Assembly (NCBI RefSeq): GCF_958979055.1
Contig: NC_084897.1
Location: forward strand, 22,441,628-22,505,627
DNA: 64,000 nt
Direction of reading: 5' to 3'
DNA from: Alnus glutinosa
Taxonomy: Eukaryota > Streptophyta > Magnoliopsida > Fagales > Betulaceae
Shown here: one piece after another, positions 13,871-24,977 of the stretch
Position numbering within the stretch: position 1 is the stretch's first letter
Layout of the letters: each line of letters starts with the position of its first letter
Notes under the pieces: generated by a model
What the model was told of the DNA's origin: nothing
Database searches by the model: none
The model's input: the letters and a program-made list of their open reading frames with translations, nothing else
Position numbers and translations under genes: made by a program

Positions 13871-14005
13871 AGAGAAAATAGGAAAAAAGAGAAAATAGGA
13901 AAAAATAGGAAAAAAAAAAAAAAAAAAACTAATATTGCTTCAGGACAATCACAGGGAAACAAGCAACTTTGTTACTGCCAAGGATTTTTTTTTTAAAGAA
14001 ATTAG

Positions 14006-14372
14006 GATTAGGATTCCCTAGATTTTCAAATTACACATTGTAGGTGTTTTTAGGCATTGAAATGCTTAAAAATTGTCACATATTGAAAATGTTGCATGTT
14101 ACAGTTGTGAATTGAGTAGATTTCATCAGGTTTTGCTCTCCATTTTGTAAAAAAAACTTTGAAATAAAAACTATCATTTTGTTTTATGAAGAATAATCAT
14201 TTATGCAAAAATGAAAAAGAAGTATTTTGGAAGGAAAATTCTTTCTGGTTGCCTCAATAAAATGCCTCATTTTTAAAATGTGTCATTTTTCAAGTGTTTC
14301 GATGCCTAAAACATCATAAATTTTTTAATTTGAGAATTTATAATTTAAAAAAGGATCCTAATCTAAGAAAAT
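14006..14372. mobile_element. Inverted-repeat element, family X, copy 1
   Basis: Left GGATTAGGATTCCCTAGATT then GTTTTTAGGCATTGAAATGC. Right (reverse complement) TTAGATTAGGATCC then ATGTTTTAGGCATCGAAACA. The same blocks occur at 16441-16800. Confidence 0.6.
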
Positions 14373-14542
14373 AATACCAGTTCCTTAAACAAGAAATTTG
14401 ATTATTGTAGCATTTATCATGTTTCCTTAAAAAAATGTTTCTTATTTTGATCAAAACATTTAAATGGTGAAGGAGAAACTCTGAAATATTAATTATCAAA
14501 TCTTATTAGTGTTAGAGAATATATTCTCCATATGATTGTGAT

Positions 14543-15427
14543 CATGGCCAGCTGAAAATTTTGAGGCCTAAGACGACAAGTTTAAGTACGGCAATTTTCT
14601 TACATTTAAATATTAATTAAATTAAATTTATTTTTATATTTCTATATATTTTTTTTTATTTAATATGTCAATTAGAATACTTTATTCTATTTGTAAAATG
14701 TATTCTAATTTTTGTTTAATAACTTATTGGATATAGAATAACTTATCACTTGATTCAAAGACATAAAATAATAAGATTTAAAGAAAAATAAAGAGAAAAA
14801 TAGAAATAAGTTATATAAAAATTGGTGTGTAATAGAACATAATGTGGAAAAAAATTGTTAGACATTGAAGACTCATCGATGGTGTAATTCTATCTATAAT
14901 GCATAATGCAAACGATGAGAATTTATGCACTTTGAAGACTTTTCATATTTTTCTAAACATTCAACTCAAATAAACATTGGAGAAAAAATTATGCATTTTG
15001 GTTTAATTTCATGAATGTAAAAATGGGGCTTTTAAAAAGAGTAAATAAATGGGACTTTTCAATAATTTACGGATTTTTTATTTTTTTTATTTTTTTTTTA
15101 TTTTTTTTCCTTCTGAAGTGAATAATTAGACTTTCAATATGTAATTACTTTTACCATGATTGAGAGACTTAGTTAGAAACTATTTATTAAATTTTACCAT
15201 ATTAAAGTCTTAAAATTTGTTTTGGAAATAACCTATATTGTACACTTATTAAGTGAGAGCTTTAATTAAAGAGTATTTTATTAACTTTTTAATTACCACA
15301 TTAATTAGAGCCTTAAAATGTTTTTTTGAGCCTTATTTTTATATATATATATATTGTATAATTATTAGCTGGAGGCCTTATTCAATTGGAAGCCTTAGGC
15401 GATCGCTTAAGGCTCGAGCTGCCCATG
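14543..15427. mobile_element. hAT-like non-autonomous element with 8-bp target duplication
   Basis: Left end CATGGCCAGCTG, right end (reverse complement) CATGGGCAGCTC. Flanks ATTGTGAT (14535-14542) and ACTGTGCT (15428-15435) match at 6 of 8 bases, as for an old hAT target duplication. No transposase frame. Confidence 0.5.
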
Positions 15428-15436
15428 ACTGTGCTT

Positions 15437-15658
15437 GGATATGATAGAAGAATATATAAGATTGAACAATTTGATTAAAATATATGAGGTTGTACAATTT
15501 GATTATAATCAATTCGTACAATCTCATGTATTCTCTTACCGTATTCAATCACAATTATATGAAGAATATATTTTCTAAAATGTATTCAATTTTAATTTAA
15601 TTATAATAAATTACAATCAAATAGTACAATCTTATATATTCTCTTACCCTATCCTATC
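15437..15658. mobile_element. Palindromic MITE-like repeat
   Basis: AGAATATATAAGATTGAACA at the left pairs with AGAATATATAAGATTGTACT (reverse complement) at the right, with a second internal inverted copy around TACAATCTCATGTATTCTC. AT-rich, non-coding. Confidence 0.5.
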
Positions 15659-16440
15659 ACAATTACATAGAGCATACAAGATAGTAGATATTGTGGCCAT
15701 TCAGTTTAATGTCTTATTAACCTATTTGGCTTAAAAGATATATCTACTCAAAAAGTTATATATTTTCTGCATTTTGTCAGCTCAGACAGAACTTTTGCAA
15801 CTATAAAGGGATTTTGATATTTTTGCAATTGAATCATAATTAATGATTACTGCCTTCTAATTGTTCTGAAATCCAAGATAAAGCCTAGATTTGATGATTC
15901 AGCAAATGATATAACTATATAAGCCTTAGAAGTTAGAATAATAAAAAATAAAAAAATAAAAAAAATAATTGTTTTAAGTACCACCATTAATTATAGACAC
16001 AGGTTTGTACTACCGTTGAGAAATTTAACCTGATGAGTTGATCCAACATAAACTTGACTCATGAATACGAATTGTCATTCCCATCCGATCCAATCCGATC
16101 CGATGATAGCTTTAGAAAACTTTTGGTACAAGTTAAGCTCATTATTTTTATGAGACATAAAAATAGTTGTGCACACATGCATGTATACCGCCATGTGTAT
16201 GTATAGTAGAAATAAACAAAGAAAAGAATATGAAAGTGAACTGTATATTTATGTAATGATCAAATTATATGTTAATTTATAATAGAATGAGGCAGGCCAG
16301 AATAGGAAATATAATAAGAATGAAATATGAATAATGTATATTACAGAATAATAATAAACTATATATGCAAGAAGAGATTTCGATCATAAGAAAATCAGCT
16401 GTTAAAACTAGAAAAGAAAATAATACCAAGGTGTCCAGTA

Positions 16441-16800
16441 TGGATCAAGATCCCCTAATTCTCAAATTAATTATATAATTTAGGTTGTTTTTAGGCATTG
16501 AAATATTTGAAAAATGCTGCATATTAAAAATGTGGCATGTTATAGAGGCAGCTAGAAATAATTTCTCTCCCTAAAGATTTCATTTTCACTTTTCTTTTTC
16601 ATAAAATTAAAAAGATAATTCTCTGCTCAACTTTTTTTATAACGTAAAGAGCAAGAACCGATGAAAATATATTCAATTCACATTTGTAACCTGACACCTT
16701 TTGATTATGAAATATTTTCAAACGTTCCAATACTTAAAAACAGTCATAATTATTTAATTTGAGAATTCAAAATTTATTTGAAATAGTGGAGAATCCTAAT
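16441..16800. mobile_element. Inverted-repeat element, family X, copy 2
   Basis: Shares TTGTTTTTAGGCATTGAAAT, ATGTGGCATGTTA and TTTAATTTGAGAATTC with 14006-14372, in the same order. It ends just 138 bp below the PMEI stop codon. Confidence 0.6.
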
Positions 16801-16938
16801 ATGATAATCATGAAAAAAAAAAAGAAGGTGTCCAATAAACTCAAGGAAATCTTATTAATTATATAATTTAATCTGACCAACATGAAAAGCCATGTAGAAC
16901 AAAAAGTCTGACATTGGAAGAAAGATTTAACACAGCAA

Positions 16939-17502
16939 TCAAACGTCGGCGAAAGTATGTGCGATGACCATGGCCATGTCGACGAGAGTTTTCAGTGGCT
17001 TGTTCCTTTCAATCAAATAGAAATAGGGATTCACAGGGCCAGGAGCTGCGGAGTTGAGCCCAGCTTCACAGCTGGATATTGCATTAGGAGCCAAGGATTC
17101 AAGATACAGCATGCGAGAGTAATCTCGTTGGTTATAGAACTCGAAAGCCACCTGGAAAGTCTCAACCACAAGACCATAATCATTTTCACACTCACTAAGA
17201 ACTTTGACAGCTTCTGGATAAGATGTTGAGTTCTTAAGAACTGACTGAGTGAAAGCACGTGTATCTGTTGCGTTTCTAATGGTCAGGTTAATGGTTAGTT
17301 CATTCAGATCGGAAATGTTTGCATCTGGGTTTTTCAGGTTGGAGTTGAGAGCTTGTTTGCAAAGATCATAGTCCCCCACTTGGTGGCAGATGCTCTCAAT
17401 AGTTTGCTGGGTCTGCTCGTTGCTCTGTATGGGATGGAAGAAGAAGAAGAAGAAGAACATGGCTGCTAATGGCAGTAGGGAGTAAGCAACAATGGAAGCC
17501 AT
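16939..17502 (-). CDS. Pectin methylesterase / invertase inhibitor (PMEI) family protein
   Basis: Single exon, 187 aa, starting MASIVAYSLLPLAAM. A signal peptide is evident: a hydrophobic run with seven phenylalanines, then SNEQTQQ as the likely mature start. Secreted PMEI-domain proteins bind pectin methylesterases or acid invertases in the apoplast as four-helix bundles. Four cysteines fit the family's two disulphides: ICHQVGDYDLC near the mature N-terminus, and SECEND plus SSCEAG further on. The C-terminal helix ends in ALTHTF-like AHTFADV. The open frame runs 52 codons further upstream, but this ATG directly precedes the signal peptide and follows a TATA element, so it is preferred. Its place beside galactinol synthase matches the Arabidopsis At1g09350-09370 order. 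Whether it targets invertase or PME cannot be told. Confidence 0.88.
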   Translation of the reverse strand: MASIVAYSLLPLAAMFFFFFFFHPIQSNEQTQQTIESICHQVGDYDLCKQALNSNLKNPDANISDLNELTINLTIRNATDTRAFTQSVLKNSTSYPEAVKVLSECENDYGLVVETFQVAFEFYNQRDYSRMLYLESLAPNAISSCEAGLNSAAPGPVNPYFYLIERNKPLKTLVDMAMVIAHTFADV

Positions 17503-17559
17503 CCTGTTTCTTGTGGTTATAAATTCAAGTTGGATGTGAGGAAATGAGGAGGAGGAGGG

Positions 17560-17565
17560 TATATA
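17560..17565 (-). promoter_or_regulatory. TATA box of the PMEI gene
   Basis: TATATA on the minus strand, 58 bp upstream of the chosen ATG at 17502. The spacing suits a short 5' UTR and supports the shorter start over the upstream in-frame extension. Confidence 0.5.
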
Positions 17566-18057
17566 AGGGACTACATGCATTGTTGATGATCTGTAGCATT
17601 TATCATGTTTCCTTAAAACAACAGGTTTCTTATTTATATCAAAATCAGAGTTAAACAAGACTGCCTACTTCTAATGGTTCTGATTTTATGATACCAGCAC
17701 ACCTCCAAAGTGTTAACTAATGGCTAATTAATTTCACAATTAAACCTCACAAACATTAGTTAATTCTCTACTTCACCTTCTCCCGGTATTGGGGACAAGG
17801 ATCCTCTTTATTTCATGGCTAAAATTTAAGTCGGTGATTTTAAGAGTGCATATGATGAAGTAATGTTGGTACGTCTTTTAAAAAATTTAAATAATTTGCA
17901 ATCGTGTACATCGTTGGATACATCAACTTTATACACTGATCATAAAATTTGAAACGAATATGATTCTATTCCATACCGACAGGAGTTGATCAACAATAAC
18001 ATAATCAATCACAAATTATGACAAATCCTCTCTCCTTATCAATGTGGGAGTTACTCT

Positions 18058-18790
18058 TGTTTTTTTTCCCCCAATGAATAAGCTGATTTTTATACCAAAC
18101 ACACAAAAGACCATATACAGATCTCTCCAGTAAAGACTGGAACAAGTTGCTACAACAGCAACACCAAACTACGCTGAACCACCTATATTAGCCATCTGCA
18201 GAGTACAAAGCAGAAGCCAAAACACACAGAAAACTAGACCAAAACCTGCACAACAAATTCACAAACAATCCCTATCACAATTCCTCAATTTACAATCACA
18301 ACAAACTCCAAATACACTAACTCTTGAGGATATTAAACGGCAAATTCCAGCTAGTACATAGATCAATGCTCTCACTGGTCAAGCCATAATTTCTTCTTTT
18401 CAAGACCCGAGAAAACTGAATTCTTTCCTCTGTTTTTATTAGATTTCCATGCTTCATATCATTTCTGTGCCTCCAAAAACTATAAGCAACTGCACCAATA
18501 CAGAGCTTGCAAAGCAAAGATCTTAAGGACCGACCCTTTATAAATCAGACTCACCCCATGCAAAGAGATGACATCCTAGCAACACTTCTTGGCTTAAGGA
18601 TTTTCCTCCAACACCATGAGCATCCTTGAGGAATTTTAACAAGCCAAAAACTCCTACCCTTAAGGCAATACTCCTTCACCCAAGCAAACCACAATGACCC
18701 TGACAAACAAACTCCAAATATGGCGAAGAACAGCTGCCTTGTTCCAGTCAGCTAACCTTTTTAAATCCAAGCCCAGCCTATGGGCTTAGT
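18058..18790 (-). mobile_element. LINE 3'-end fragment (plant L1 type)
   Basis: The minus strand reads, with breaks, the zinc-binding and C-terminal part of a LINE ORF2: DLKRLADWNKAAVLRHIW near 18760, WCWRKILKPRSVARM near 18600, and IGAVAYSFWRHRNDMKHGN near 18480. A typical LINE 3' UTR follows, ending in an A-rich tail at about 18058-18070. Endonuclease and RT core are absent, so this is a 5'-truncated, decayed copy downstream of galactinol synthase copy A. Confidence 0.8.
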
Positions 18791-19353
18791 TCAGTACTTC
18801 GACTTGGAAAATAATAATTCGTATTTTCAGAGCAACCTTCTGTTTTTCTTGGGCGGTTAAGATTTTTTCTCTACCCTATTCATTATTTTCTCTCTTCTTG
18901 ATTACCTTACAAGTTACAACTTCAATCCTCAGTTTCAGATTACTATGTGCCCACGCTGTCGGAACAAATGTTTCATGTTCAAGCACACCCTTAGTCCTGG
19001 CATGGCATGGCAATGGCATTGTCATGGCTGGTTTGCCATAGTGGTTAATCAAAGTGGCAAAAAGGAAAAACAATTTCTTCAAGAGAGAGATCACAACGTT
19101 TAATACTAAAATCTTTGTTCCCATAAAATTGAAAATGTGAATAAACACAAACTAACAATGTCAATCTGAATACAATAATAGGTTGGTCTTTCAATTCACT
19201 TAAAACAAGAAAGACCATAACCAAGCCTATATAGAGAAAACCCTTTACAAAAAACCCTAATATTTGAATAGGAAAGTCTTCCCCTTAAAACAGAAGACTA
19301 TATATAACTTGGTTTAGTCCTATACACATTTATTTGCATACAACCCACAAGCA

Positions 19354-20655
19354 CTAAGCGGCGGATGGGGCGGTAATGTAGGTAACACCGCCAGCCTCCG
19401 AAAGGGCCGCCAACAATAACTCCAGGTTCCTCTGCTCAGCCCCTGCTTCAGCCTCTTCAGAAGCCACAGTGTTCTTGTAGTCCAATGACTCGTCATCATA
19501 TACCTCCCACCATTTCTTCACCAGCATCTTTATATCTTCCCTCTCCATGTTCTCTTCCTTGCCAGTGTACCTCCATGGCTTAGACCCCTAAAAACCCAAT
19601 CCAAATTTACTCCTTTTAGATTATATTCCAAGGAAAGAAAGAACTGTCATAAAATTAACAGAGTGGATATATATATATATATATATACTCACAGCAGCAC
19701 AGTAGTGAACAACGTTGACCTTGTCAAGCTCAATGTTCTCTGGGTGGCGCCACAACAAGGCCAGGACAAGGTTGTAAACTGGTGGGATTGGCTTGTAAAT
19801 ATCCCTAAAGAACATGTTCAAAAAGTCCTGCAAGAATATTCATAAAAAATTTAGAGTCAGATCTTGAAAAATACATTATTATAATGGCCAGAATACCCAT
19901 GCAAATTTGATAATTACCTGCTCAGCAAAAGGGGTAGGAGGGGTAACTTGAAGGCCCTTGAGGAGGTCATGGTATGTTGAAAGACTAGGCTCATACACAA
20001 ACATGCCAGCATTGAAGTAGAGGGCAGGCTTGGGGCCAAGCTCAGCAGGCCAGTGGACCTTGTCAGGGCACTGCTGGCAGTAGCCAATCTTGTACTGTGG
20101 AGTATGGCTCCATGTTTTCTCACAAAAGCAATCCATCACAGCATAAAAGTAGTTGTCTGGGAGATCAAACAGGTGGTCTATGTTTTCAAAAACTTGAATG
20201 TCTCCGTCGAGGTAGATCATCTTACTGTACTCCACAAACTGCAATTTGAATCAGAATTAGCTACAAGTTTAGTCCATTTGAATCAGAAAATACGTGTAAA
20301 AACATGCAAACATGGGCTAACATACCTCCCAAATACGAAGCTTGGAGTAGTTGATGACATAGTAGGCCATGGCGAACTGGGTCTGGTTCTCCGGTGGGTA
20401 CACCGGCTCAATCTCCTTCACAATGCACCCTTGAGACACCAGAATCTTACGGTGGTCCTCCGGCACGTCGGGCAAGATTGCCACCACTAGTGGGTACTTG
20501 CTCTCAACCTTTCTCAGGCCCTTGGCCAAGCCAACCACACCTTTCACATAGTCCCCGTTGCCAGCCAAGAACGTAACATATGCCCGGCTAGGCACGCTAC
20601 CGGCCTTGGCTAGCCCGGATGGCTTGGCGGCAGCAGTGGTGATGTCAGGAGCCAT
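19354..20655 (-). CDS. GOLS: Galactinol synthase, tandem copy A
   Basis: Four exons: 20655-20326, 20238-19918, 19827-19693, 19587-19354; 339 aa. The enzyme makes galactinol from UDP-galactose and myo-inositol, the first committed step to raffinose-family oligosaccharides, in the cytosol. It is a GT8 glycosyltransferase: the start AYVTFLAGNGDYVKGVVGLA and the metal-binding DxD inside MIYLDGDIQVFENIDHLF (residues 121-123) are present. It ends in the hydrophobic APSAA pentapeptide typical of plant galactinol synthases. The four-exon structure is usual for the family. It is nearly identical to copy B at 26747-28072 except in the last 35 residues. The promoter has a TATA box and an ABRE, which fits stress or ABA control of this family. 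No defect seen; probably functional. Confidence 0.96.
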
Positions 20656-20788
20656 TATTTCAAGTGGGGTTTTGAAGAAAGCAAGAAGCGAAGAGAAAGA
20701 ATTTGAAGTGTTCGTTTGAGAAGAAAAGATTTGTACTCAAAAGGTTTTGTGTGATCGATGGAGTTGGAAGGGGGGTGGGGGGGGAGTC

Positions 20789-20796
20789 TTTATATA
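20789..20796 (-). promoter_or_regulatory. TATA box of galactinol synthase copy A
   Basis: TATATAAA on the minus strand, 134 bp upstream of the start codon. The same element lies 215 bp upstream of the start in copy B, so the leaders differ by about 80 bp. Confidence 0.6.
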
Positions 20797-20926
20797 GAAA
20801 TTGGGTTGGATTCATTAAAGGTAATAAAAGAAGATTATGGAAATCTCAGCTTCAATGCAGATGGGTAGAATGGTGGACGTCGTTTTCTCATCGGTGATTT
20901 TATATTTTTTTAATTATTATCTTTGA

Positions 20927-20933
20927 ACGTGTC
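20927..20933 (+). promoter_or_regulatory. ABRE-like motif in galactinol synthase A promoter
   Basis: ACGTGTC in the stretch CTTTGAACGTGTCGTTT. The same heptamer with similar flanks lies at 28489-28495 upstream of copy B. It matches the ABA-responsive ACGTGKC core; activity is inferred only. Confidence 0.5.
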
Positions 20934-21190
20934 GTTTGATTGTAGCTAAGGGCCTCGTATCTTCGAGTGTTTGACCATTGAGATGCGTTATAGAATCCCG
21001 GATAAATCGGAAGCAACTTCGTGTGGGTGGGATCTGATCCAACGGTTACAACAACGTTTGTGGAATTGGCCGGTGCACGAAAGGCAGGATAATAAATACC
21101 GAGTATAACTTATAAAAATAAATAAACACCACTCGATCTTCTCATAATTACAAGGGTAGACCCATGGCCTCTTCTGCAAATCATACATTT

Positions 21191-21222
21191 TCTTCTTCTT
21201 CTTCTTCTTCTTCTTCTTCTTC
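21191..21222. repeat. (TTC)n microsatellite
   Basis: About ten uninterrupted TTC units in the far upstream region of galactinol synthase A. Copy B's upstream flank has no such run at the matching place. Confidence 0.9.
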
Positions 21223-21984
21223 TGTTCCACTTTTCCAATTGTTCATCTTTTCTTGTATGTTACGTGGGTATGTGACGTCACTGATAATAACTTAACGAGA
21301 AAGATAGATAGGATAAGATTTTTAAAAAAATTTAGACTTGTTTTGAATAATAGATTTTGAAGTCCACTATTTTCATTGACTTATATTAACAAACATAGAA
21401 AACAGAATTGTTTACATAATCCTGTTTTCTATGTTATTATAATTAAGAATAGTTAGGAGTCTGTTATTAGAGTAGGTTGAAGGAGTTGGACCGTGAGAAG
21501 TGTTTTGCATTAGAGAACTTCCGTTTTACTCATAACTTAACAATCTAACATGCAGGAGTGGAGCTATAACTGGCTAGGCGCCCCCCAAGGCCAGGGAAAA
21601 AGAAAAATTCTTAGACCTCGTTTGATTTGCGGAATATCTATTCCATTAGAAAAAGGAATAACTATTCATGGGAATAGATGAAGGTGGAATGGAATAACTA
21701 TTTCTATTCTTTTGTTTGGTTGTAACGGTGGAATAGAACATTGCATATGTATTCTTTTGTTTGGTACAGTGCAATACATTGGTGAATGGAATCATATTAT
21801 AATCAAATTTCCTAAAACACCCTTACAATACAAATGTAATTTATATTCTTAAGGACATTTTTTTTCTTTATTTAAGAAACATAAACAATCATACTATGAC
21901 CTTTTTTTGTTTTTTTTTTTTTAAATTTCATAGAGATCATGGCTTCTTTTTTTTTTTTTTTTTTTTTCATATACAATTACGCTA

Positions 21985-22305
21985 CAAAATGATTTATAAG
22001 GGGAAAAAAAAAAAAAAAACACACACACACACACAGACATAATCATCATATCACCATCATAAAAAAATAAAATAAAATAAAATAAAATAAAATAGATCAT
22101 CTGCAAAGCCCTTTTTTATTTTATTCTTTTTTATTTGTTTTCCAGCAACAAACATTCATTATTTGCTTACAAAGTAAAATGATTTATAAGAAAAAAAAAA
22201 AACATAATCATCATAAAAAAAATAAATCATCTACAAAGCCTTTTTTATTTTATTATTTTTTATTTGTTTTTCAGCAACAAACATTTATTCTTTGCTTACA
22301 AAGTT
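21985..22305. repeat. Tandem duplication inside the Harbinger-like element
   Basis: Two adjacent copies share AATGATTTATAAG, CATAATCATCAT, ATCATCT-CAAAGCC and CAGCAACAAACATT blocks in the same order. The first is longer because of a CA run and an ATAAA run. Together they explain part of the element's length. Confidence 0.7.
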
Positions 22306-22521
22306 TTTCTCAAACCTTCACAAGACAATTAGAGTCCCTCCAATATTAAGAGGTACTCGTTTTGCTACGTCTAAGTGCATTTTGTAGGCTAAATCATAGG
22401 AGGAGGAAAAAAAAAAAAGAAAAAAGAAAAAAAAGAAAGACTACCCCACAACAAATTAAGTTGGTTGAAAAACAGAGAGAGGAGGATGAGAATATAATTG
22501 CAGAGATGGAGAGAGATACTG

Positions 22522-22754
22522 ATGGTGCATTTGAATGATGAATTTTTGAAATCAGAATTAAATTCTTATTCTGTTTGCGAATTTTGAGATTTGACTTTTT
22601 AGAAAAAATTGAATAAAATATGATTTGTTTATAAAAAGTTGAATAAAATATAATTTGTTTTTTTAAAAAGTTAAATAAAATATGATTTATTTTTGAAAAA
22701 AGTAGAATCAGAATTATATTTTATTGTCAAAATTTCGTATCCAAACACACCATG
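22522..22754. mobile_element. MITE nested in the Harbinger-like element
   Basis: The left end GGTGCATTTGAATGATGAAT and the right end, in reverse complement GGTGTGTTTGGATACGAAAT, form imperfect terminal inverted repeats around AT-rich sequence. No coding capacity. Confidence 0.5.
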
Positions 22755-23121
22755 AGTTGAGAAACAGAGAGAGAGAGAGGGATAAGAGACTTGGGTGTTG
22801 AGAGGGTTGGGGTTTTTGGGCAAAAGACGAATTTTATTTATTCCCACAGGAGAGGAATAGGTATTCCACTCATTTTTGAGTGGAATACCTATTCCTCTTC
22901 GTAAGGGAATAGCTATTCCGTGGGAATAACTATTCCCTTAAATAATATACAATCAAACAAAGGAATAGCTATTTTTTTCTATGGGTCTAATCCGCAAACC
23001 AAACGAGGCCTTAAAAAGATAACAAAAAAAGATAGGCCTGCCTAACCCTACCCAAATAACCAGTAAAATAATAAAACACTACAGAATTGAAAAACCTAAC
23101 AAATTAAATAGGCTAATAATT

Positions 23122-23283
23122 CTTATACATCACCTTAGTGTACATTAAGTGCTGAATATTAAGACACATTGAATATGAGACCTATGCATGTGAGTCTCAT
23201 ATATGTGTAGGGCCCACATGCATGGGTTCATCAACCAATATGTCTTGGTGTACACTTGATGTATACTAAAATAATGTGCAAAA
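23122..23283. mobile_element. Short MITE, about 160 bp
   Basis: Imperfect terminal inverted repeats: CTTATACATCACCTTAGTGT at the left and, in reverse complement, TTGCACATTATTTTAGTATA at the right, continuing into ACATTAAGTG / ACATCAAGTG. No frame. Confidence 0.5.
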
Positions 23284-23539
23284 TACGTTTTAGACACGTG
23301 GACAATTGAACAACCACGTCTCGTTATAGTACACTTCCTTTTTGATGAATTTTTTATTGAATATAAATTTTCTACAACCCACATATAAAAAGGACACGTA
23401 TCATTTTTATTAATACTTTTAAAAAAGCATGTAAGAAGCATATCATATTTAAATAACGTGTGAATCTTATAAGTAAGTTGTAAAAAATAATTTAAAAACC
23501 AATTTTTAAGAAAATTACTGTCATTTCTTATTTTATTTT

Positions 23540-23981
23540 AGATTTTTGGTGGGGGCCATATCCTATATGTGCCTATTTCTAGGTGTTACCTGAGGGCTCC
23601 CATTGTCTCCGGAGATGAGACGTGTCGGCATCTGATTTAGAGGACGGTGTTCTGACACGAGGCACAAGTGTAGGTTCCTATGACCAACGGCAGTGCCGCA
23701 GACTGGGGGCCATGGCACACATTTCTAGTTTTGTTAGTTGGTCGAAAGGAGGACTAGTCTTATTAATATAATTAATAGAAAATGTTTTTATGACTAAAAC
23801 CGACCAATTCATAATATTGGATAATGTTTTGGACTTTGTATTAAAAATGTTAAGATATGGTTGGAATTTTGGGTAAAACCGACTTCATATTTGCATTCAT
23901 AGCTGTAATGTGACTAGGGGCTTTGTTTTCAGAATATTCCATTGGAGTTGAATCTTCTGTTCCTTAAGATGTGGATGACTT

Positions 23982-24031
<50 letters not shown>

Positions 24032-24596
24032 GAAATTGTGGATCAAGATGGTTGAAATTTCTTCCCCCCCCCTCTCTCTCTCTCTCTCCCTGTGTATCCT
24101 TATAAGATTTTATTTTTTCTTTTCCATTGAACGAAGAAAAAAACAGGCCACAAAGGAAGATCTTTTTCACTTCTAATCCGAATGAAAAGAATAAAAGATT
24201 TTATAGGAGTTCTTTCAAAAAAAAGATTGGAAGCGACCCACTTAATTAAACAATGTGCACTAGGAGATGCTTTTAAAGCATTCTAGTTTTGAAATGAGGA
24301 TAAAACTAAACTAATATCAGAAATAGGAGTAGTGATTAGGGGGACACTTGACCGGCTCCCTCCTCCTTTTCAATATAAAACCCCATTTTATTGAAAAAGA
24401 AGAAATAAAATAATATAAAAAATTAATTTTGAAATAAAATGGGATTTTATATTGAAAAGGGGAGGGACACTTGACCAAAAAGATCATCACCCTCATAAGA
24501 TTTCCTCAATCTCCCACTAATGCATTTAGATAAACTTAAGCACACTTTCGGTGATTTAGTCCCCTTATTTATTGCCACATCAACACACCCAAATAA

Positions 24597-24627
<31 letters not shown>

Positions 24628-24850
24628 GACAAGAAAATTGAGGAAAGTGAGAAGAAGGTATGGAAAAGGGGCATGTAGCTATGAATGCATTGCCACGTGC
24701 CTTGGAGACCTCTACATGGTTTGGTTGGTGCAACCAATATTAATTCCCCAAAATGTTGTAATGTCATTCGAGATTTATGTCGTCATAACAACACGTCTTT
24801 ATTCCTTTGGAAATAAGAAAAATTCAAGACAAAGATAGATTAGGATTAGG
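23540..24850. repeat. Segmental duplication, unit A (upstream flank)
   Basis: Matches 30777-32080 in the same order: CTATTTCTAGGTGTTACCTG, GTCGGCATCTGATTTAG, CTTATTAATATAATTAATAG, GACTAAAACCGACCAATTCA, the CT run after ATTTCTTCCCC, then TGTAGCTATGAATGCATTGC and GTTTGGTTGGTGCAACCAAT. Both lie upstream of a galactinol synthase gene, so they are the flank of one duplicated unit. They have diverged much more than the genes. Confidence 0.88.
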
Positions 24851-24977
24851 TATTACACAATAGACAGGCACAGACAGGAATTTTGAGGTCTTAACATTAA
24901 TTAAATTATTTATTTTAATTTCTACAACATATTTTTTTTGTTTAAAAATTACTGTAAGGAAAATGTTTCAATGATTG

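Larger units (their letters stand above)
21614..23010. mobile_element. Non-autonomous PIF/Harbinger-like DNA transposon, 1.4 kb
   Basis: The left end reads GACCTCGTTTGATTTGCGGA. The right end, read in reverse complement, gives GGCCTCGTTTGGTTTGCGGA, and both run on into AT-rich sequence containing CTATTCC. TTA stands directly outside each end (21611-21613 and 23011-23013), the 3-bp target duplication typical of PIF/Harbinger. No transposase frame is seen. The interior holds a tandem duplication of roughly 130-185 bp (near 21985-22170 and 22177-22305) and a nested inverted-repeat element. It interrupts the flank of galactinol synthase unit A only. Confidence 0.78.

Noticed and set aside
20053-20490. 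145-codon plus-strand frame across galactinol synthase A (and its twin at 27464-27901)
   Set aside because: Antisense shadow of exons 1-2; present in both copies only because the genes are alike.
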